This document shows, piece by piece, positions 35,477-46,105 of a DNA stretch of 64,000 nucleotides (the first letter of the stretch is position 1; the number at the start of each line of letters is the position of its first letter). The DNA is from Pseudomonas sp. ZH-FAD (GTDB lineage Bacteria; Pseudomonadota; Gammaproteobacteria; Pseudomonadales; Pseudomonadaceae), in contig NZ_PGLR01000014.1 of NCBI RefSeq assembly GCF_002803095.1, positions 1 through 64,000 of the forward strand, written 5' to 3'. Under the pieces are notes generated by a model. It saw nothing but the letters and a program-made list of their open reading frames with translations, was not told where the DNA came from and did not search any database. A program made the position numbers and the translations under genes.

Positions 35477-36446
35477 ACAACCTTTGAATAACGGACGTCG
35501 CCAATTGCTGCTCGGCTCTGCCGCGCTGGCAACGGTGATGTTGTTACCCCTGGGTGGTTGCGTGCGGGGCGCTGGCCCCGGCACTGCCCATCCGCAAACC
35601 GAGAATGGAGGGCGTAGAACCATGGGCACCATTACCACACGCGACGGTACACAGATCTACTACAAGGACTGGGGCAGCGGCCCGGTCGTGGTGCTCAGCC
35701 ATGGCTGGCCACTGAACTCCGATAGCTGGGAGGCGCAGATGATGTTCCTGGCCAGCAACGGCTATCGGGTGATCGCTCATGACCGGCGTGGTCATGGACG
35801 CTCCAGCCAGCCCTGGAATGGCAATGAAATGAACACCTACGCCGATGATCTGGCTGCACTGCTCGATCACCTGGATGTGCGTGGCGCTTCGCTGTTCGGT
35901 TTTTCCACTGGTGGCGGTGAGGTGGCGCGCTACATCGGCCGGCATGGCACCGCCCGGGTGGCCAAGGCGGGGCTGATCGCCGCTGTTCCGCCGTTGATGG
36001 TGCAGACCGAGGCCAATCCGGGTGGTCTGCCACTCTCGGTATTCGATGGCATACGCGCGGCATCGCTCGCCGATCGTTCGCAGCTGTACCGCGACGTCGC
36101 CAGTGGGCCATTCTTTGGCTACAACCGCCCCGGTGCCAAACCCTCGCAGGGAGTGATCGACGCGTTCTGGATGCAGGGCATGATGGCGGGTCACAAGAAT
36201 GCCTATGACTGCATCAAGGCTTTCTCCGAAACCGACTTCAGCGAGGACCTGAAGAAGTTCGATGTGCCGACGCTGATCCTGCATGGCGATGACGACCAGA
36301 TCGTGCCCGTGGACGCCGCTGCCAGAGCTTCGGCCAAGTTGGTGCCACACGCCAAGCTGGTCATCTACCCCGGAGCGCCTCACGGCATCACCGATACCCA
36401 CAAGGAACAACTGGGCGCGGACATGCTGGCCTTCCTGCGTAGCTGA
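35460..36446 (+). CDS. Exported alpha/beta hydrolase (non-haem chloroperoxidase/arylesterase type)
   Basis: This 328-residue protein joins a twin-arginine/lipoprotein signal (GRRQLLL at 12-18, lipobox LGGC with Cys 34) to a typical ~274-residue cofactor-free haloperoxidase/arylesterase starting near 55 ([18 protein letters not shown]). The triad is visible: Ser in GFSTGGG near 149, Asp in HGDDDQIVP near 280 and His in GAPHGI near 309. The soluble family usually begins at that internal Met, so export looks like a local addition. These enzymes hydrolyse esters and can form peracids from H2O2 and acetate. It overlaps the propeller gene. Confidence 0.87.
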   Translation: MPQTPEQPLNNGRRQLLLGSAALATVMLLPLGGCVRGAGPGTAHPQTENGGRRTMGTITTRDGTQIYYKDWGSGPVVVLSHGWPLNSDSWEAQMMFLASNGYRVIAHDRRGHGRSSQPWNGNEMNTYADDLAALLDHLDVRGASLFGFSTGGGEVARYIGRHGTARVAKAGLIAAVPPLMVQTEANPGGLPLSVFDGIRAASLADRSQLYRDVASGPFFGYNRPGAKPSQGVIDAFWMQGMMAGHKNAYDCIKAFSETDFSEDLKKFDVPTLILHGDDDQIVPVDAAARASAKLVPHAKLVIYPGAPHGITDTHKEQLGADMLAFLRS

Positions 36447-36489
36447 TCGACCTGCAACGGCCATTCAATGTCATTTCGAGGACTGACCC

Positions 36490-37044
36490 ATGAGTAGCAA
36501 GACAGCCCTGATCGTCGTGGATATCCAGAACGATTACTTCCCAGGCGGCCTATGGACGCTGAGCAAGGTCGAGGCCGCCGCCGCGAAGGCGGCACAGGTG
36601 ATCGCCGTTTTTCGTGAACGCGGCGATCTGGTGGTGCACATCCGGCATGAGTTCACCAGTGCCGATGCGCCGTTCTTTCGACCCGGCAGCGAGGGGGCGC
36701 ATATCCATCCCAGCGTCATCAATCAGGGTGACGAGCCGGTGGTGCTCAAGCATTACATCAACTCCTTTCGCGAAACCGAACTCAAGGCGGTACTCGATCG
36801 GCACGCCATCGACGCCGTGGTGATCGTCGGCAACATGAGTCATATGTGCGTTGATGGCATCACCCGAGCCGCGGTGGATTTCGGCTACGACACCACGGTG
36901 CTGCATGACGCCTGTGCCACGCTCGATCTGCAATTCAATGGTGTAAAGGTGCCGGCCGAGCATGTGCATGCGGCATTCATGGCGGCGCTCAGCTTCGGCT
37001 ACGCGCCCGTGATTTCCACTGCTGAATATCTTGCCAAAGGCTAG
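36490..37044 (+). CDS. Isochorismatase-family cysteine hydrolase
   Basis: This 184-residue protein has the isochorismatase triad: Asp in LIVVDIQNDYFPGG (near 11), Lys in VVLKHYINSF (near 86) and Cys in MSHMCVDGITRAA (near 119). Family members hydrolyse amides such as nicotinamide, or isochorismate. No signal peptide, so cytoplasmic. It lies 43 bases after the exported hydrolase and 8 bases before the next gene. The substrate is not known. Confidence 0.9.
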   Translation: MSSKTALIVVDIQNDYFPGGLWTLSKVEAAAAKAAQVIAVFRERGDLVVHIRHEFTSADAPFFRPGSEGAHIHPSVINQGDEPVVLKHYINSFRETELKAVLDRHAIDAVVIVGNMSHMCVDGITRAAVDFGYDTTVLHDACATLDLQFNGVKVPAEHVHAAFMAALSFGYAPVISTAEYLAKG

Positions 37045-37052
37045 GGACGCTT

Positions 37053-37790
37053 ATGAACACGCTGACGCTAAGTGCGTGGCTGGCCATGCTGGCAAGCCCG
37101 GCCTGGGCCCACGGCCCGGAAGGCATCCACAGCGAAAAGGGCGGGCAGGTCGAGGCGGCTTTCGATCTGGTGCATACCCGGGTGTTCAAGGAGGGCGGTG
37201 ATCTGGTCTTCGAGCAATTGGTCGATGGTCAGGCCGGTAGTCGTCTGCCCACCGCCAAAGGCAGCTTTGCCGGTGCAGAGGTCTACAGCTACGTCTGGCC
37301 GACGAGTCTGGACAGCGGCTCGGTGGGATTCGAGCAGGAGTCGGGCATTCTTGCCCTGGCGCTGACCTCGCACCCTGATTTCGACGACACCCCGCAGCTC
37401 GACGAGAACGGTGACGGCGACAAGGGCAATGACGGTGGCCTGTGGCACTCGCACTGGGTGGTGCTGACCAAGGAGCCCAGCTGTGGGCCCAGCGGCCTGA
37501 AGGTGCGGGACATTCCAGAGGGCGCCACACCCAAGTTGCCCGCCACCTGGCCAGGCGTGCCGCTGTACATCGATTCGCCAGGCTATGACCTGAGTGTGAA
37601 GAACGACGCGGCGCAGATTCGTGTTCCACTCGCAGCCGTTGGTTTCCCCGCCAGTTTCAACTACGACGGGGTGACCGCCGCGCTGCAGGTCAATGCCGAT
37701 CTGCATGACCCGTTGTTGTGTGTCTCCAGCGTTTGGGATGTCGCCTCGGGCGACCTGTCCCTGCCTGCGACCTGGAAGACCTCGGACTAA
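37053..37790 (+). CDS. Secreted hypothetical protein
   Basis: This 245-residue protein has a short signal peptide (LAMLASPAWA, cleavage near 20) and no family I recognise. It contains an acidic DENGDGDKGNDGG loop near 116 that resembles a calcium-binding loop, two cysteines (near 149 and 223) that may form a disulphide, and a His-rich LWHSHW motif following the loop. It is the fourth gene of the operon and 90 bases before catalase. Confidence 0.75.
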   Translation: MNTLTLSAWLAMLASPAWAHGPEGIHSEKGGQVEAAFDLVHTRVFKEGGDLVFEQLVDGQAGSRLPTAKGSFAGAEVYSYVWPTSLDSGSVGFEQESGILALALTSHPDFDDTPQLDENGDGDKGNDGGLWHSHWVVLTKEPSCGPSGLKVRDIPEGATPKLPATWPGVPLYIDSPGYDLSVKNDAAQIRVPLAAVGFPASFNYDGVTAALQVNADLHDPLLCVSSVWDVASGDLSLPATWKTSD

Positions 37791-37880
37791 ATCATCGCGC
37801 GCAATTGTCGGCTGCCATCGATTCCGCTGGCGGCTGGCGTTCGCCCGTCGTTCGGCATATTTGCTTGAGGAGTACCTGTC

Positions 37881-39320
37881 ATGTCCAAACAGAAGCTGAC
37901 CCATGCCACCGGTGCGCCGGTGGTGGACAACCTCAACATCCAGACCGCCGGGCCTCGAGGGCCGGCTCTGCTACAGGACATCTGGCTGATCGAGAAACTC
38001 GCCCATTTCGACCGTGAGGTGATTGCCGAGCGGCGCATGCATGCCAAGGGCGCAGGTGCCTATGGCACCTTCACCGTGACGGGCAACATCAGTCGTTTCA
38101 GCCGCGCCAGTCTGTTCGCCTCGATAGGCAGGCAGACACCGGTGTTCGTGCGTTTCTCCACGGTGGCTGGGGAACGTGGCGCCGCCGATGCCGAGCGTGA
38201 TATCCGTGGTTTCGCCGTGAAGTTCTACACCGATGAAGGCAATTGGGATCTGGTCGGCAACAACACCCCGGTGTTCTTCTTCCGCGACCCGATGCGTTTT
38301 CCCGATCTCAACCATGCGGTCAAGCGCGATCCGCGTAGCGGCCTGCGCAGTGCCAGCAACAACTGGGACTTCTGGAGTCTGCTACCCGAGGCGTTGCACC
38401 AGGTCACCATCACCATGAGTGAACGCGGTATACCGCGCAGTTACCGGCACATGCACGGATTTGGCAGTCATACCTTCAGCCTGGTCAATGCGGACAATCA
38501 GCGCTTCTGGGTCAAATTTCACCTGCGCTGCCAGCAGGGCATCGAAAACCTCAGCGACGCCGAGGCGGCCAGCGTGATCGGCGCCGACCGTGAAAGCCAT
38601 CTGCGTGATCTCTACCAGAGCATCGAGCGGGGCGACTATCCGCGCTGGACGTTATGTATTCAGGTGATGACCGAGGAGCAGGCCAGTCGCCACCCGCACA
38701 ACCCCTTCGATCTGACCAAGGTGTGGTCGCATGCCAATTACCCGCTGATCGAAGTCGGCGTGCTGGAGCTCAATCGCAACCCGGACAACCATTTCGCCGA
38801 GGTAGAGCAGGCCGCGTTCTCGCCTGCCAATGTCGTACCAGGCATTGGCTTTTCACCGGACAAGATGTTGCAGGCGCGTCTGTTCTCCTATGGCGATGCC
38901 CAGCGGTATCGGCTGGGTGTCAACTTCAACCTGATCCCGGTCAATGCGCCGCGCTGCCCGTACCACAGCTACCACCGGGACGGTCAGATGCGCACCGACG
39001 GCAATCAGGGCTCGACCATCGCCCATTACCCCAACAGTCAGGGCGAGTGGGAGGATCAGCAGGAACTGCGCGAGCCGCCGTTGCCACTGGAGGAGAGCGC
39101 GACCAACTGGGATCACCGCGTCGACGATGACCACTTTCAGCAGCCGGGGGATCTGTTCCGCCTGATGAGCCCGGCGCAGCGGCAGGTATTGTTCGAGAAC
39201 ACGGCCAGGGCGATGGGCGACGCATCCGCTGAGATCAAACGGCGCCATATCGCCAATTGCAGCAAGGCTGATCCCGCTTATGGGGCAGGGGTGGCCAGGG
39301 CGCTGGGTTTGGGTGACTGA
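37881..39320 (+). CDS. kat: Monofunctional haem catalase
   Basis: This 479-residue small-subunit catalase has the distal His in [15 protein letters not shown] (near 54), Asn in [15 protein letters not shown] near 127, and the proximal haem Tyr in [14 protein letters not shown] near 337. It lacks a signal peptide, so it is cytoplasmic, unlike three of the four upstream products. It is the last gene of the co-directional set and is followed by a strong terminator. I see no convincing OxyR site in the 90-base gap. Which Pseudomonas catalase subgroup it belongs to is not settled. Confidence 0.94.
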   Translation: MSKQKLTHATGAPVVDNLNIQTAGPRGPALLQDIWLIEKLAHFDREVIAERRMHAKGAGAYGTFTVTGNISRFSRASLFASIGRQTPVFVRFSTVAGERGAADAERDIRGFAVKFYTDEGNWDLVGNNTPVFFFRDPMRFPDLNHAVKRDPRSGLRSASNNWDFWSLLPEALHQVTITMSERGIPRSYRHMHGFGSHTFSLVNADNQRFWVKFHLRCQQGIENLSDAEAASVIGADRESHLRDLYQSIERGDYPRWTLCIQVMTEEQASRHPHNPFDLTKVWSHANYPLIEVGVLELNRNPDNHFAEVEQAAFSPANVVPGIGFSPDKMLQARLFSYGDAQRYRLGVNFNLIPVNAPRCPYHSYHRDGQMRTDGNQGSTIAHYPNSQGEWEDQQELREPPLPLEESATNWDHRVDDDHFQQPGDLFRLMSPAQRQVLFENTARAMGDASAEIKRRHIANCSKADPAYGAGVARALGLGD

Positions 39321-39335
39321 CGCTCAGGCATGAAA

Positions 39336-39361
39336 AAGGCGAAGCCTCGCGGCTTCGCCTT
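39336..39361. terminator. Terminator after catalase
   Basis: AAGGCGAAGCC and GGCTTCGCCTT are perfect 11-bp arms around TCGC, with AAAA before and TGGTT after. It ends the plus-strand operon and probably also the convergent rhlB transcript. Confidence 0.88.
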
Positions 39362-39379
39362 GGTTCTACCTGCGCTGGC

Positions 39380-40828
39380 TCAGTGCTTGCGCGGTACCGG
39401 CTTGAGCAGTTCGTCCGGCGGCATTTCGCACTGGATCTTGCGGCCGATCAGCGCCTCGATCGGCGGCAGGGCGAAGGCATCGTCTTCGCCGGCGAAGCTG
39501 ATCGAGGTGCCGCTGGTGCCGGCGCGGCCGGTACGACCGATGCGGTGCACGTAGTCGTCCGGGTCTTCCGGCAGGGTGAAGTTGATCACATGGCTGATGG
39601 CATCGACGTGGATACCGCGACCGGCGACGTCGGTGGCGACCATGACGCGGATCTTGCCTTCGCGGAAGCCTTCCAGGGCGCGGATACGCTTGTGCTGGGG
39701 AATGTCGCCGGACATCTGCACGGCGCTGATGCCGTCGCGGGTCAGGCGCTCTTCGATGCGCCGTACTTCGTCCTTGCGGTTGGCGAAGACCATGACCCGC
39801 GTCCAGTCGTTCTGGCTGATAAGGTTGTACAGCAGCTTGTACTTGTCAGCCGAGGCCACGGCGTACACATGCTGCTCGACGGTATCGCTGGCGACGTTCT
39901 CCGGCTCGATCTCGACGATGGCGGGGTTGACCGTCCACTGCTTGGCCAGGTTCATCACGTCTTCGGTGAAAGTGGCGGAGAACAGCAGGGTCTGGCGGTC
40001 ACCTTTCATCGGCGTCTGGCGGATGATCTGGCGTACCTGCGGGATGAAGCCCATGTCGAGCATGCGGTCGGCTTCGTCCAGCACCATCACCTCGACCATG
40101 TCCAGGTGCACTTCGCCGCGCTGGTTGAAGTCCAGCAGACGGCCCGGGGTGGCCACGAGGATGTCGCAGAAGCGCGATTCCAGTTGCTTGAGCTGTTTGT
40201 CGAAGTCCATGCCGCCGACGAACTGCATGACATTCAGGCCGGTGTACTTGGTCAGCTCGGCAGCGTCCTTGGCGATCTGCACCACCAGTTCGCGGGTCGG
40301 CGCGATGATCAGCGCGCGTGGCTCGCCCATGTAGCGCTCTTTCGGCGGCGGGGTCTGCAGCAGCTGGGTGATGATCGAGATGAGGAACGCGGCGGTCTTG
40401 CCGGTGCCGGTCTGGGCGCGGCCAATGGCGTCCTGGCCCTTGAGGGTGTAACCCAGTACGCCAGCCTGGATCGGCGTGCAGTAGGGGAACCCCAGATCAT
40501 GAATGGCATGCATCAGCTCGGGGGCGAGCTTGAAGTCATGGAAACGGGTCTTGCCTTCGGCCGGCTCGACCACGAAATCTTCCAGTTTCCAGGTGTTTAC
40601 TGGCTTGGCTGGGCGCTCACGGCGTGGCTTGTCGGCCTTGGGCGGGCGGGGCTGTTGCTGCGCCGGGCTATCGCCTGCGCTCTCGCTGGCAGTGCGGGCG
40701 GGCTTGTTCTGGCGGGGACGCTTGTGCTCTGCGTCACCGCTCTGGGCGGGCGCTGTTACGGGTGACGGCACTGGTTGTGGCTGCTCGTCTTCGGCTTTGC
40801 CGAACATTTTCTTGAGTGCTTTGAGCAC
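39380..40828 (-). CDS. rhlB: ATP-dependent RNA helicase RhlB
   Basis: This 482-residue DEAD-box helicase has an N-terminal low-complexity Pro/Lys/Arg/Gln-rich extension (about 1-80), then Q motif region YCTPIQ, motif I AQTGTGKT, motif II DEAD ([12 protein letters not shown]), motif III SAT and motif [10 protein letters not shown]. It unwinds RNA and works with RNase E. The start codon is GTG at 40828 (GTG CTC AAA GCA). The neighbouring acyl-CoA synthetase, esterase, aap and pcs genes match the P. aeruginosa rhlB region. Confidence 0.93.
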   Translation of the reverse strand: MLKALKKMFGKAEDEQPQPVPSPVTAPAQSGDAEHKRPRQNKPARTASESAGDSPAQQQPRPPKADKPRRERPAKPVNTWKLEDFVVEPAEGKTRFHDFKLAPELMHAIHDLGFPYCTPIQAGVLGYTLKGQDAIGRAQTGTGKTAAFLISIITQLLQTPPPKERYMGEPRALIIAPTRELVVQIAKDAAELTKYTGLNVMQFVGGMDFDKQLKQLESRFCDILVATPGRLLDFNQRGEVHLDMVEVMVLDEADRMLDMGFIPQVRQIIRQTPMKGDRQTLLFSATFTEDVMNLAKQWTVNPAIVEIEPENVASDTVEQHVYAVASADKYKLLYNLISQNDWTRVMVFANRKDEVRRIEERLTRDGISAVQMSGDIPQHKRIRALEGFREGKIRVMVATDVAGRGIHVDAISHVINFTLPEDPDDYVHRIGRTGRAGTSGTSISFAGEDDAFALPPIEALIGRKIQCEMPPDELLKPVPRKH

Positions 40829-40938
40829 GGGCTTCTCATCGACTGGTTAAGGAGTGAACGCCCGCCAGTGTAATGCAAGACGCGGGCGTGGCGAAGTGCT
40901 TCGCTCGCGTCTGTCAAGAGCAGCGTGTACCCAGCGCC

Positions 40939-42102
40939 TCATTCCTCCGGCAGGCTGGCCAGCAGCAGGCGCTGTACATTGCCGCCCATGATCGCGGCAA
41001 TGGCGTCATTGTCGAAGCCGGCGGTTTGCAGCCCCTCGGTAATTTGCGCCAGGCCGGTGACGTCGAATGGCGTATGCACGGTGCCATTGAAGTCCGAGCC
41101 CAGGGCGACGTGCTCGACACCGACCTTGTCCACCGTATAGCGGATGGCGCGGACTATGGCCGCGACCGAGGTGTCGCACACGGCAGTGCTCCAGTAGCCG
41201 ATACCGATCACCCCGCCCGTGGCCGCGATGGCCTGCAGGTGCTTGTCGCTGAGGTTGCGCGTGCCGGGGCAGGTGCCCTCGACCCCGGTGTGCGAGACCA
41301 GCACCGGGCGAGTGGCCATGGCCAGCACATCGTCGATCAGCGGGCGCGAGGCGTGAGCCAGGTCCACCAGCATGGCTTTTTCTTCCAGGCGTGCGATCAC
41401 CTGGCGCCCCAGCGGCGTCAGCCCGCCTTTTGCCAGGCCGTGGGCCGAGCCGCCCACTTCGTTATCGAAGAAGTGGGTCAGGCCGGCGATACGAAAGCCC
41501 GCATCAAACAGCGTATCTACATTCTCCAGCTGGTTCTCGATGGGCTGCAGGCCCTCGGTGGCGAGCAGGCCTGCCACACGCTGCGGGTCTTGGTCCCAGG
41601 CCTCGATGAAACGGGCCAGGTCCGCGCGGCTGCGGATCAGCACCAGGCGACCTTCGCTGGCGTGCGCCGCATCCTGCAGCTTCTGCGCCTGGTACAGGGC
41701 GCGCTGCAGCAGGCTGTTCCAGGTTTCCCGCGGCCAGCGCTGGGCCATGGCCAGCAGGGTGATGTTGTCACTGTCGGCGGCGTTGCTCTCCATGTTCAGC
41801 CCGCGTGGCGTCTTGGTCACGGTGGAGAACACCTGCAGGCCGAGGCGCCCTTCGAGCATGCGTGGCAGGTCTGAGTGACCGTAGTCGTAGCGTTTGAGCA
41901 GGTCGCGTTCCCAGAGCAGGGCGTCGTCGTGCAGGTCGGCGACGAACAGCCCCTGGTGCAGCTTCTGCGCGCTGGCGCTGGCCGGATAAGGGGGCGGGCT
42001 GGCGACGCTGTTCATTTGCGCGTCGAGTACCTGGGGCAGGCCCAGAACGGCGAGGGCAGAGAGGGGAACCAGCAGAAGCAGGGCGATCAGCAGTTTGCGC
42101 AT
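40939..42102 (-). CDS. Membrane dipeptidase (peptidase M19) homologue
   Basis: This 387-residue protein has an N-terminal signal anchor (LLIALLLLVPLSALAVLG) and the M19 renal-dipeptidase zinc ligands: HDD (LFVADLHDDALLW near 55), Glu in LLATEGLQPIENQ near 165, DLAHAS near 247 and HTG near 270, plus GSDFNG near 342. Family members hydrolyse dipeptides, including D-amino-acid-containing ones, in the periplasm. It is a single gene between rhlB and a diguanylate cyclase. Confidence 0.92.
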   Translation of the reverse strand: MRKLLIALLLLVPLSALAVLGLPQVLDAQMNSVASPPPYPASASAQKLHQGLFVADLHDDALLWERDLLKRYDYGHSDLPRMLEGRLGLQVFSTVTKTPRGLNMESNAADSDNITLLAMAQRWPRETWNSLLQRALYQAQKLQDAAHASEGRLVLIRSRADLARFIEAWDQDPQRVAGLLATEGLQPIENQLENVDTLFDAGFRIAGLTHFFDNEVGGSAHGLAKGGLTPLGRQVIARLEEKAMLVDLAHASRPLIDDVLAMATRPVLVSHTGVEGTCPGTRNLSDKHLQAIAATGGVIGIGYWSTAVCDTSVAAIVRAIRYTVDKVGVEHVALGSDFNGTVHTPFDVTGLAQITEGLQTAGFDNDAIAAIMGGNVQRLLLASLPEE

Positions 42103-42176
42103 AAAGGGTGGCCATCCAGGCTTGTCGTTATGCTCGGCACTGTAGCAAGGGAAGGGGCGGCGGTGCGCGGCAGCTC

Positions 42177-42227
42177 TGTGGGAGGCGCTTCAGCGGCGAT
42201 TCGGTCGCGGCTAAAGCCCCTCCCACA
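42177..42227. repeat. REP pair
   Basis: TGTGGGAGGCGCTTCAGCGGCGA starts at 42177 and an inverted REP TCGCGGCTAAAGCCCCTCCCACA ends at 42227. They flank a short spacer between the dipeptidase and diguanylate cyclase genes. Confidence 0.85.
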
Positions 42228-42255
42228 ATGCCTAGCGCACCAATGTCGCAAATTA

Positions 42256-43194
42256 TCAGCCGCAGAGGCAGTTACGCCCCTGTTGCTTGGCCTGGTATAG
42301 CGCCGCATCGGCGCGCGCGATAAGGCTTTGCAGGCTGTCCTTGTGCTGCATCTGCGCCAGGCCGATGGAGATGGTGACGCCGGGCAGCACGCCAACCGGT
42401 GAATAGAAGGACGCGATCTGCTCCAGGCCGATACGCAGGCGCTCACCGATACCGCGTGCAGCCTCATCGGCGATCTCCGGCAGGAGAATGACGAACTCCT
42501 CGCCACCGAATCGTATCAGGCTGTCCTTGGCCCTTAGCTGGCTGCTCAGGGTATGCGCCACCAGGCACAAGGCGTAATCGCCGGCCAGGTGGCCGTGCTG
42601 ATCGTTGTAGGCCTTGAAGTGGTCGACATCGAGCATCAGCAGCGACATGGGGGCATCGTTGAAGGCACAGCGAGTGCTCTCGCGCTCGAACACGTGCTCC
42701 AGCCAGCGCCGGTTGAAGCAGCCGGTGAGGGTGTCGACGTTGGCGTTCTGCTCACTGTCGAGAATCTGCCGGTTGCCTTGGCGCACGCGATCGCAGAGCA
42801 GCTCCAGCAGGTTCTGCATCATCTGTGGGGATTGCTGGAACAACGCCACCAGTGATTCTCGGTGCAGGCGCAGGACGATGGAGGGGCGCTCGGCCACCAC
42901 GTAGGCGGAGGGATGTTCGTTGTCGATGAAGCTGATTTCACCGGCGCAGTCGCCGACTTCGAGGGTGCTGACGGCCTGGTTGTCCAGTGAGCCGAGGTAG
43001 ACGCGCAGTTGGCCCTCGATCAGCAGATAGAGGTGCTGGTTGCGATTGAAAGGGGAGAGCAGTACTTCGCCTGCTTCCAGCTCGCAGGCACGAAATTCCC
43101 GCAGCAACTGGTCCAGGCTGCTGGTGGCGACATTATGAAATAGTCGCAACTGTTGAATTTGCTGCAGGTCTGCCTGCCAGTGCGCCGGTTTCAT
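42256..43194 (-). CDS. Diguanylate cyclase with cyclic-nucleotide-binding sensor
   Basis: This 312-residue protein has an N-terminal CAP/CNMP-binding domain (FHNVATSSLDQLLREFR, then GEISFIDNEHPSAYVVAERPSIVLRL near 95-120) and a C-terminal GGDEF domain with GGEEF near 247 and an I-site RAKD five residues before it, so it should make c-di-GMP with product inhibition. I start at ATG 43194. An in-frame GTG at 43389 overlaps the upstream stop by four bases, but the added 65 residues look non-coding. Confidence 0.87.
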   Translation of the reverse strand: MKPAHWQADLQQIQQLRLFHNVATSSLDQLLREFRACELEAGEVLLSPFNRNQHLYLLIEGQLRVYLGSLDNQAVSTLEVGDCAGEISFIDNEHPSAYVVAERPSIVLRLHRESLVALFQQSPQMMQNLLELLCDRVRQGNRQILDSEQNANVDTLTGCFNRRWLEHVFERESTRCAFNDAPMSLLMLDVDHFKAYNDQHGHLAGDYALCLVAHTLSSQLRAKDSLIRFGGEEFVILLPEIADEAARGIGERLRIGLEQIASFYSPVGVLPGVTISIGLAQMQHKDSLQSLIARADAALYQAKQQGRNCLCG

Positions 43195-43287
43195 CGCGAT
43201 CTCGTCGGGCCTGGCCGGGCGAATAGGCCTGAGGGCACCACCAACGCTCCCTGTCGTGTCTACAAATAGCGTTTGACAGTATTCCCG

Positions 43288-43319
43288 AGCTTCAGGCGTG
43301 GCAATGCTTGCCTGAAGCT
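43288..43319. other. Hairpin between acyl-CoA synthetase and cyclase genes
   Basis: AGCTTCAGGC (43288-43297) and GCCTGAAGCT (43310-43319) are perfect 10-bp arms. There is no T-run, so it is not a clear terminator. It lies where the transcript of the synthetase gene would end or continue into the cyclase gene. Confidence 0.55.
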
Positions 43320-43385
43320 CTGCCGACCAGTGGTTGCACGGAAGTGCGAAGTTGTTAACTGGCGCGCGTCCTGGCGCGCTCTGGA

Positions 43386-45287
43386 TCACGCTGCGAAGTG
43401 GATGCGATGGCCCACCGAGTAGCCGGACAGACGCTCGGCAATGCTGGCCGCCAATGCCTGATCCTGGTTCGGCAGGTGGATATGGGCCAGTTGACCGGCC
43501 TTGTCATCGCTCAGCACTTCGACCCGAACAGCCGGATGCAGCTCGGCGACAGCCGCCTGGTAAACCCGGGCGATGGCATCGAAACGCAGCGCTGGTTTGA
43601 AGGTCTTGCCCACCGCCGTGAGCGGAATGGCATCGATGATCCAGGCGTCCTTGGGCACCGCGGCGCGCTCGGGAATATGGGCGGCGGCATGTTCCAGCAG
43701 CTCGGCTTCGCTGGTCTGCGCGCCCGGCTTGAGCTGCACGTAGACCACCGGCAATTCGCCGGCCTTCTCGTCTGGCTTGCCCACGGCAGCGGCCATGGCC
43801 ACGGCGGGGTGTTTGTGCAGGGCTTCCTCGATCATCTGCGGGTCGATGTTGTGACCGCCGCGGATGATCAGATCCTTGCTGCGTCCGGTCAGCCAGATAT
43901 AGCCGTCAGCATCGACGCGACCGAGGTCGCCGGTGTTGAACCAGTCGCCATCGACCCAGATGCCGGCGTTCTTGCTCGCCTGCAGATAGCCCTTGAATAC
44001 CGTGGCACCGCGGATGCACAGGTTGCCGATCTCATCCTGCGCTGCATCCCGGAGATAGCGTCCCTGCTCGTCGAGTACCTTGATGCGCACTTCGCAGTAC
44101 GGCATGGGCAGGCCGATGGAGCCGGGGCGGCGTTCGCCCGCTGGCGGGTTGGCGCAGCTGCCGCAGGTGCCTTCGGTCAGGCCATAGCCTTCGAGCAGGG
44201 TCAGGCCGGTCTTGGCCTCGAACTGGCGTATCAGTTCCACCGGCATGGGGGCGGCGCCGCACAGGGCGTATTTCAGCGAGGACAGGTCATGACCCTCGCT
44301 GGGAATCTGCAGCAGGCCGGCATAGATAGTGGGAACACCGCTGAAGAAGCTGACCTTGTGGCGTGCGATCACCTTCCAGAAATTGCTGATCAGTGTGGTG
44401 TTGCGATAGCCCTGCGGCGTGGCCAGCAGCACTTCTGCGCCGCCGATGAAAGCCGTCAGCCCGGTGACGATCACGCCGTTGACGTGGAACAGCGGCAGGC
44501 CGCAGAGCGTTACGTCGCCGACACCGAAGCGGGTCACCAGATTCATGCTGTAGGCCATCGCCACTTCGTTGCCGTGGCTGTGCGGCGCCAGCTTGGGCGT
44601 ACCGGTGGTGCCGCCGGTGTGGAAGTAACTGGCGATGTCGTCGGCGGCGATCACACGACCGCTTTCCAGGTGATCGGCGGGGCAGGAGGCGATGGTTTCA
44701 TCGAAATCCAGCACGCCCTCCGGCAGCGGGCCGCGCTGGGCCTTGAGCGCACTGCGTTGCGGTTCGGGCAGCAGGTTGGCCATGTCCACGCAGAGAATCG
44801 CTTTCAGCTCCGGCAACTGATCGCGCAGGGCATCGACCTTGTCCCACAGCTCGGTGCCGGGGAAGGGCGCCAGGGTCACCAGCAGCTCGGAGTTGGACGC
44901 GTGGATCAGCTCGGCGATGTGTTCGGGATCGAGCAGCGGGTTGATCGCATTGACGATGCCGGCGGCCTCGCCACCCCAGATGGTGTAGTGGGTCTGCGGC
45001 AGGTTGGGCAGCAGGAAGGACACCGCCTTGCCGGGACGCAGGCCCAGGCGGTGGAAGGCGTTGGCGGTCTGGGTGATCTTGCCGAGCAGCTCGGCATAGT
45101 TCAGGCGCAGCGGGGTTTCCTCTCCCGTGCCCTGGAGAATGAACGACAGCGCCGCTGCCTCGGGACTGGTCTGCGCCGTGCGGCGAATCAGCTCGAAGGT
45201 GCTGCTGGGCAGGTCGCGATCACTCAGCGGGGTGCTCTCGATCTGTTCGATATCCTGCAGGGTGCGAATGAGGGGCGCTGTGCTCAT
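43386..45287 (-). CDS. Acyl-CoA synthetase (AMP-forming)
   Basis: This 633-residue adenylate-forming enzyme has the P-loop-like YFHTGGTTGTPK near 222, the YGLTEG motif near 372, FNTGDLG near 457 and TGRSKDLIIRGGHNI near 472, plus a C-terminal lid with GKTFKP (catalytic Lys) near 580. It activates a fatty or other carboxylic acid to its CoA thioester. The substrate is not evident; it is about 70 residues longer at the C-terminus than usual. It lies between rhlB-side genes and a carboxylesterase, as in P. aeruginosa. Confidence 0.9.
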   Translation of the reverse strand: MSTAPLIRTLQDIEQIESTPLSDRDLPSSTFELIRRTAQTSPEAAALSFILQGTGEETPLRLNYAELLGKITQTANAFHRLGLRPGKAVSFLLPNLPQTHYTIWGGEAAGIVNAINPLLDPEHIAELIHASNSELLVTLAPFPGTELWDKVDALRDQLPELKAILCVDMANLLPEPQRSALKAQRGPLPEGVLDFDETIASCPADHLESGRVIAADDIASYFHTGGTTGTPKLAPHSHGNEVAMAYSMNLVTRFGVGDVTLCGLPLFHVNGVIVTGLTAFIGGAEVLLATPQGYRNTTLISNFWKVIARHKVSFFSGVPTIYAGLLQIPSEGHDLSSLKYALCGAAPMPVELIRQFEAKTGLTLLEGYGLTEGTCGSCANPPAGERRPGSIGLPMPYCEVRIKVLDEQGRYLRDAAQDEIGNLCIRGATVFKGYLQASKNAGIWVDGDWFNTGDLGRVDADGYIWLTGRSKDLIIRGGHNIDPQMIEEALHKHPAVAMAAAVGKPDEKAGELPVVYVQLKPGAQTSEAELLEHAAAHIPERAAVPKDAWIIDAIPLTAVGKTFKPALRFDAIARVYQAAVAELHPAVRVEVLSDDKAGQLAHIHLPNQDQALAASIAERLSGYSVGHRIHFAA

Positions 45288-45310
45288 TTATCGTGCATCT
45301 CTCGGTTCGG

Positions 45311-45997
<687 letters not shown>

Positions 45998-46105
45998 TTA
46001 ATTTGGGGCGGCGCCCTGTTCAAGGCTTGGCTAATCTGTGAATAAGTTGTCGCACGGGTGAAAGTTTTGCCCTTGACCCCCGTATATCCGGCGATTTGCC
46101 ATGTG

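Noticed and set aside
37791..37880. OxyR site before catalase
   Set aside because: I could not find the spaced ATAG-type elements expected for an OxyR tetramer.
43195..43389. 65-residue N-terminal extension of the diguanylate cyclase from GTG 43389
   Set aside because: Although open and coupled to the upstream stop, it contains a hairpin and no protein-like pattern; ATG 43194 directly precedes the sensor domain.
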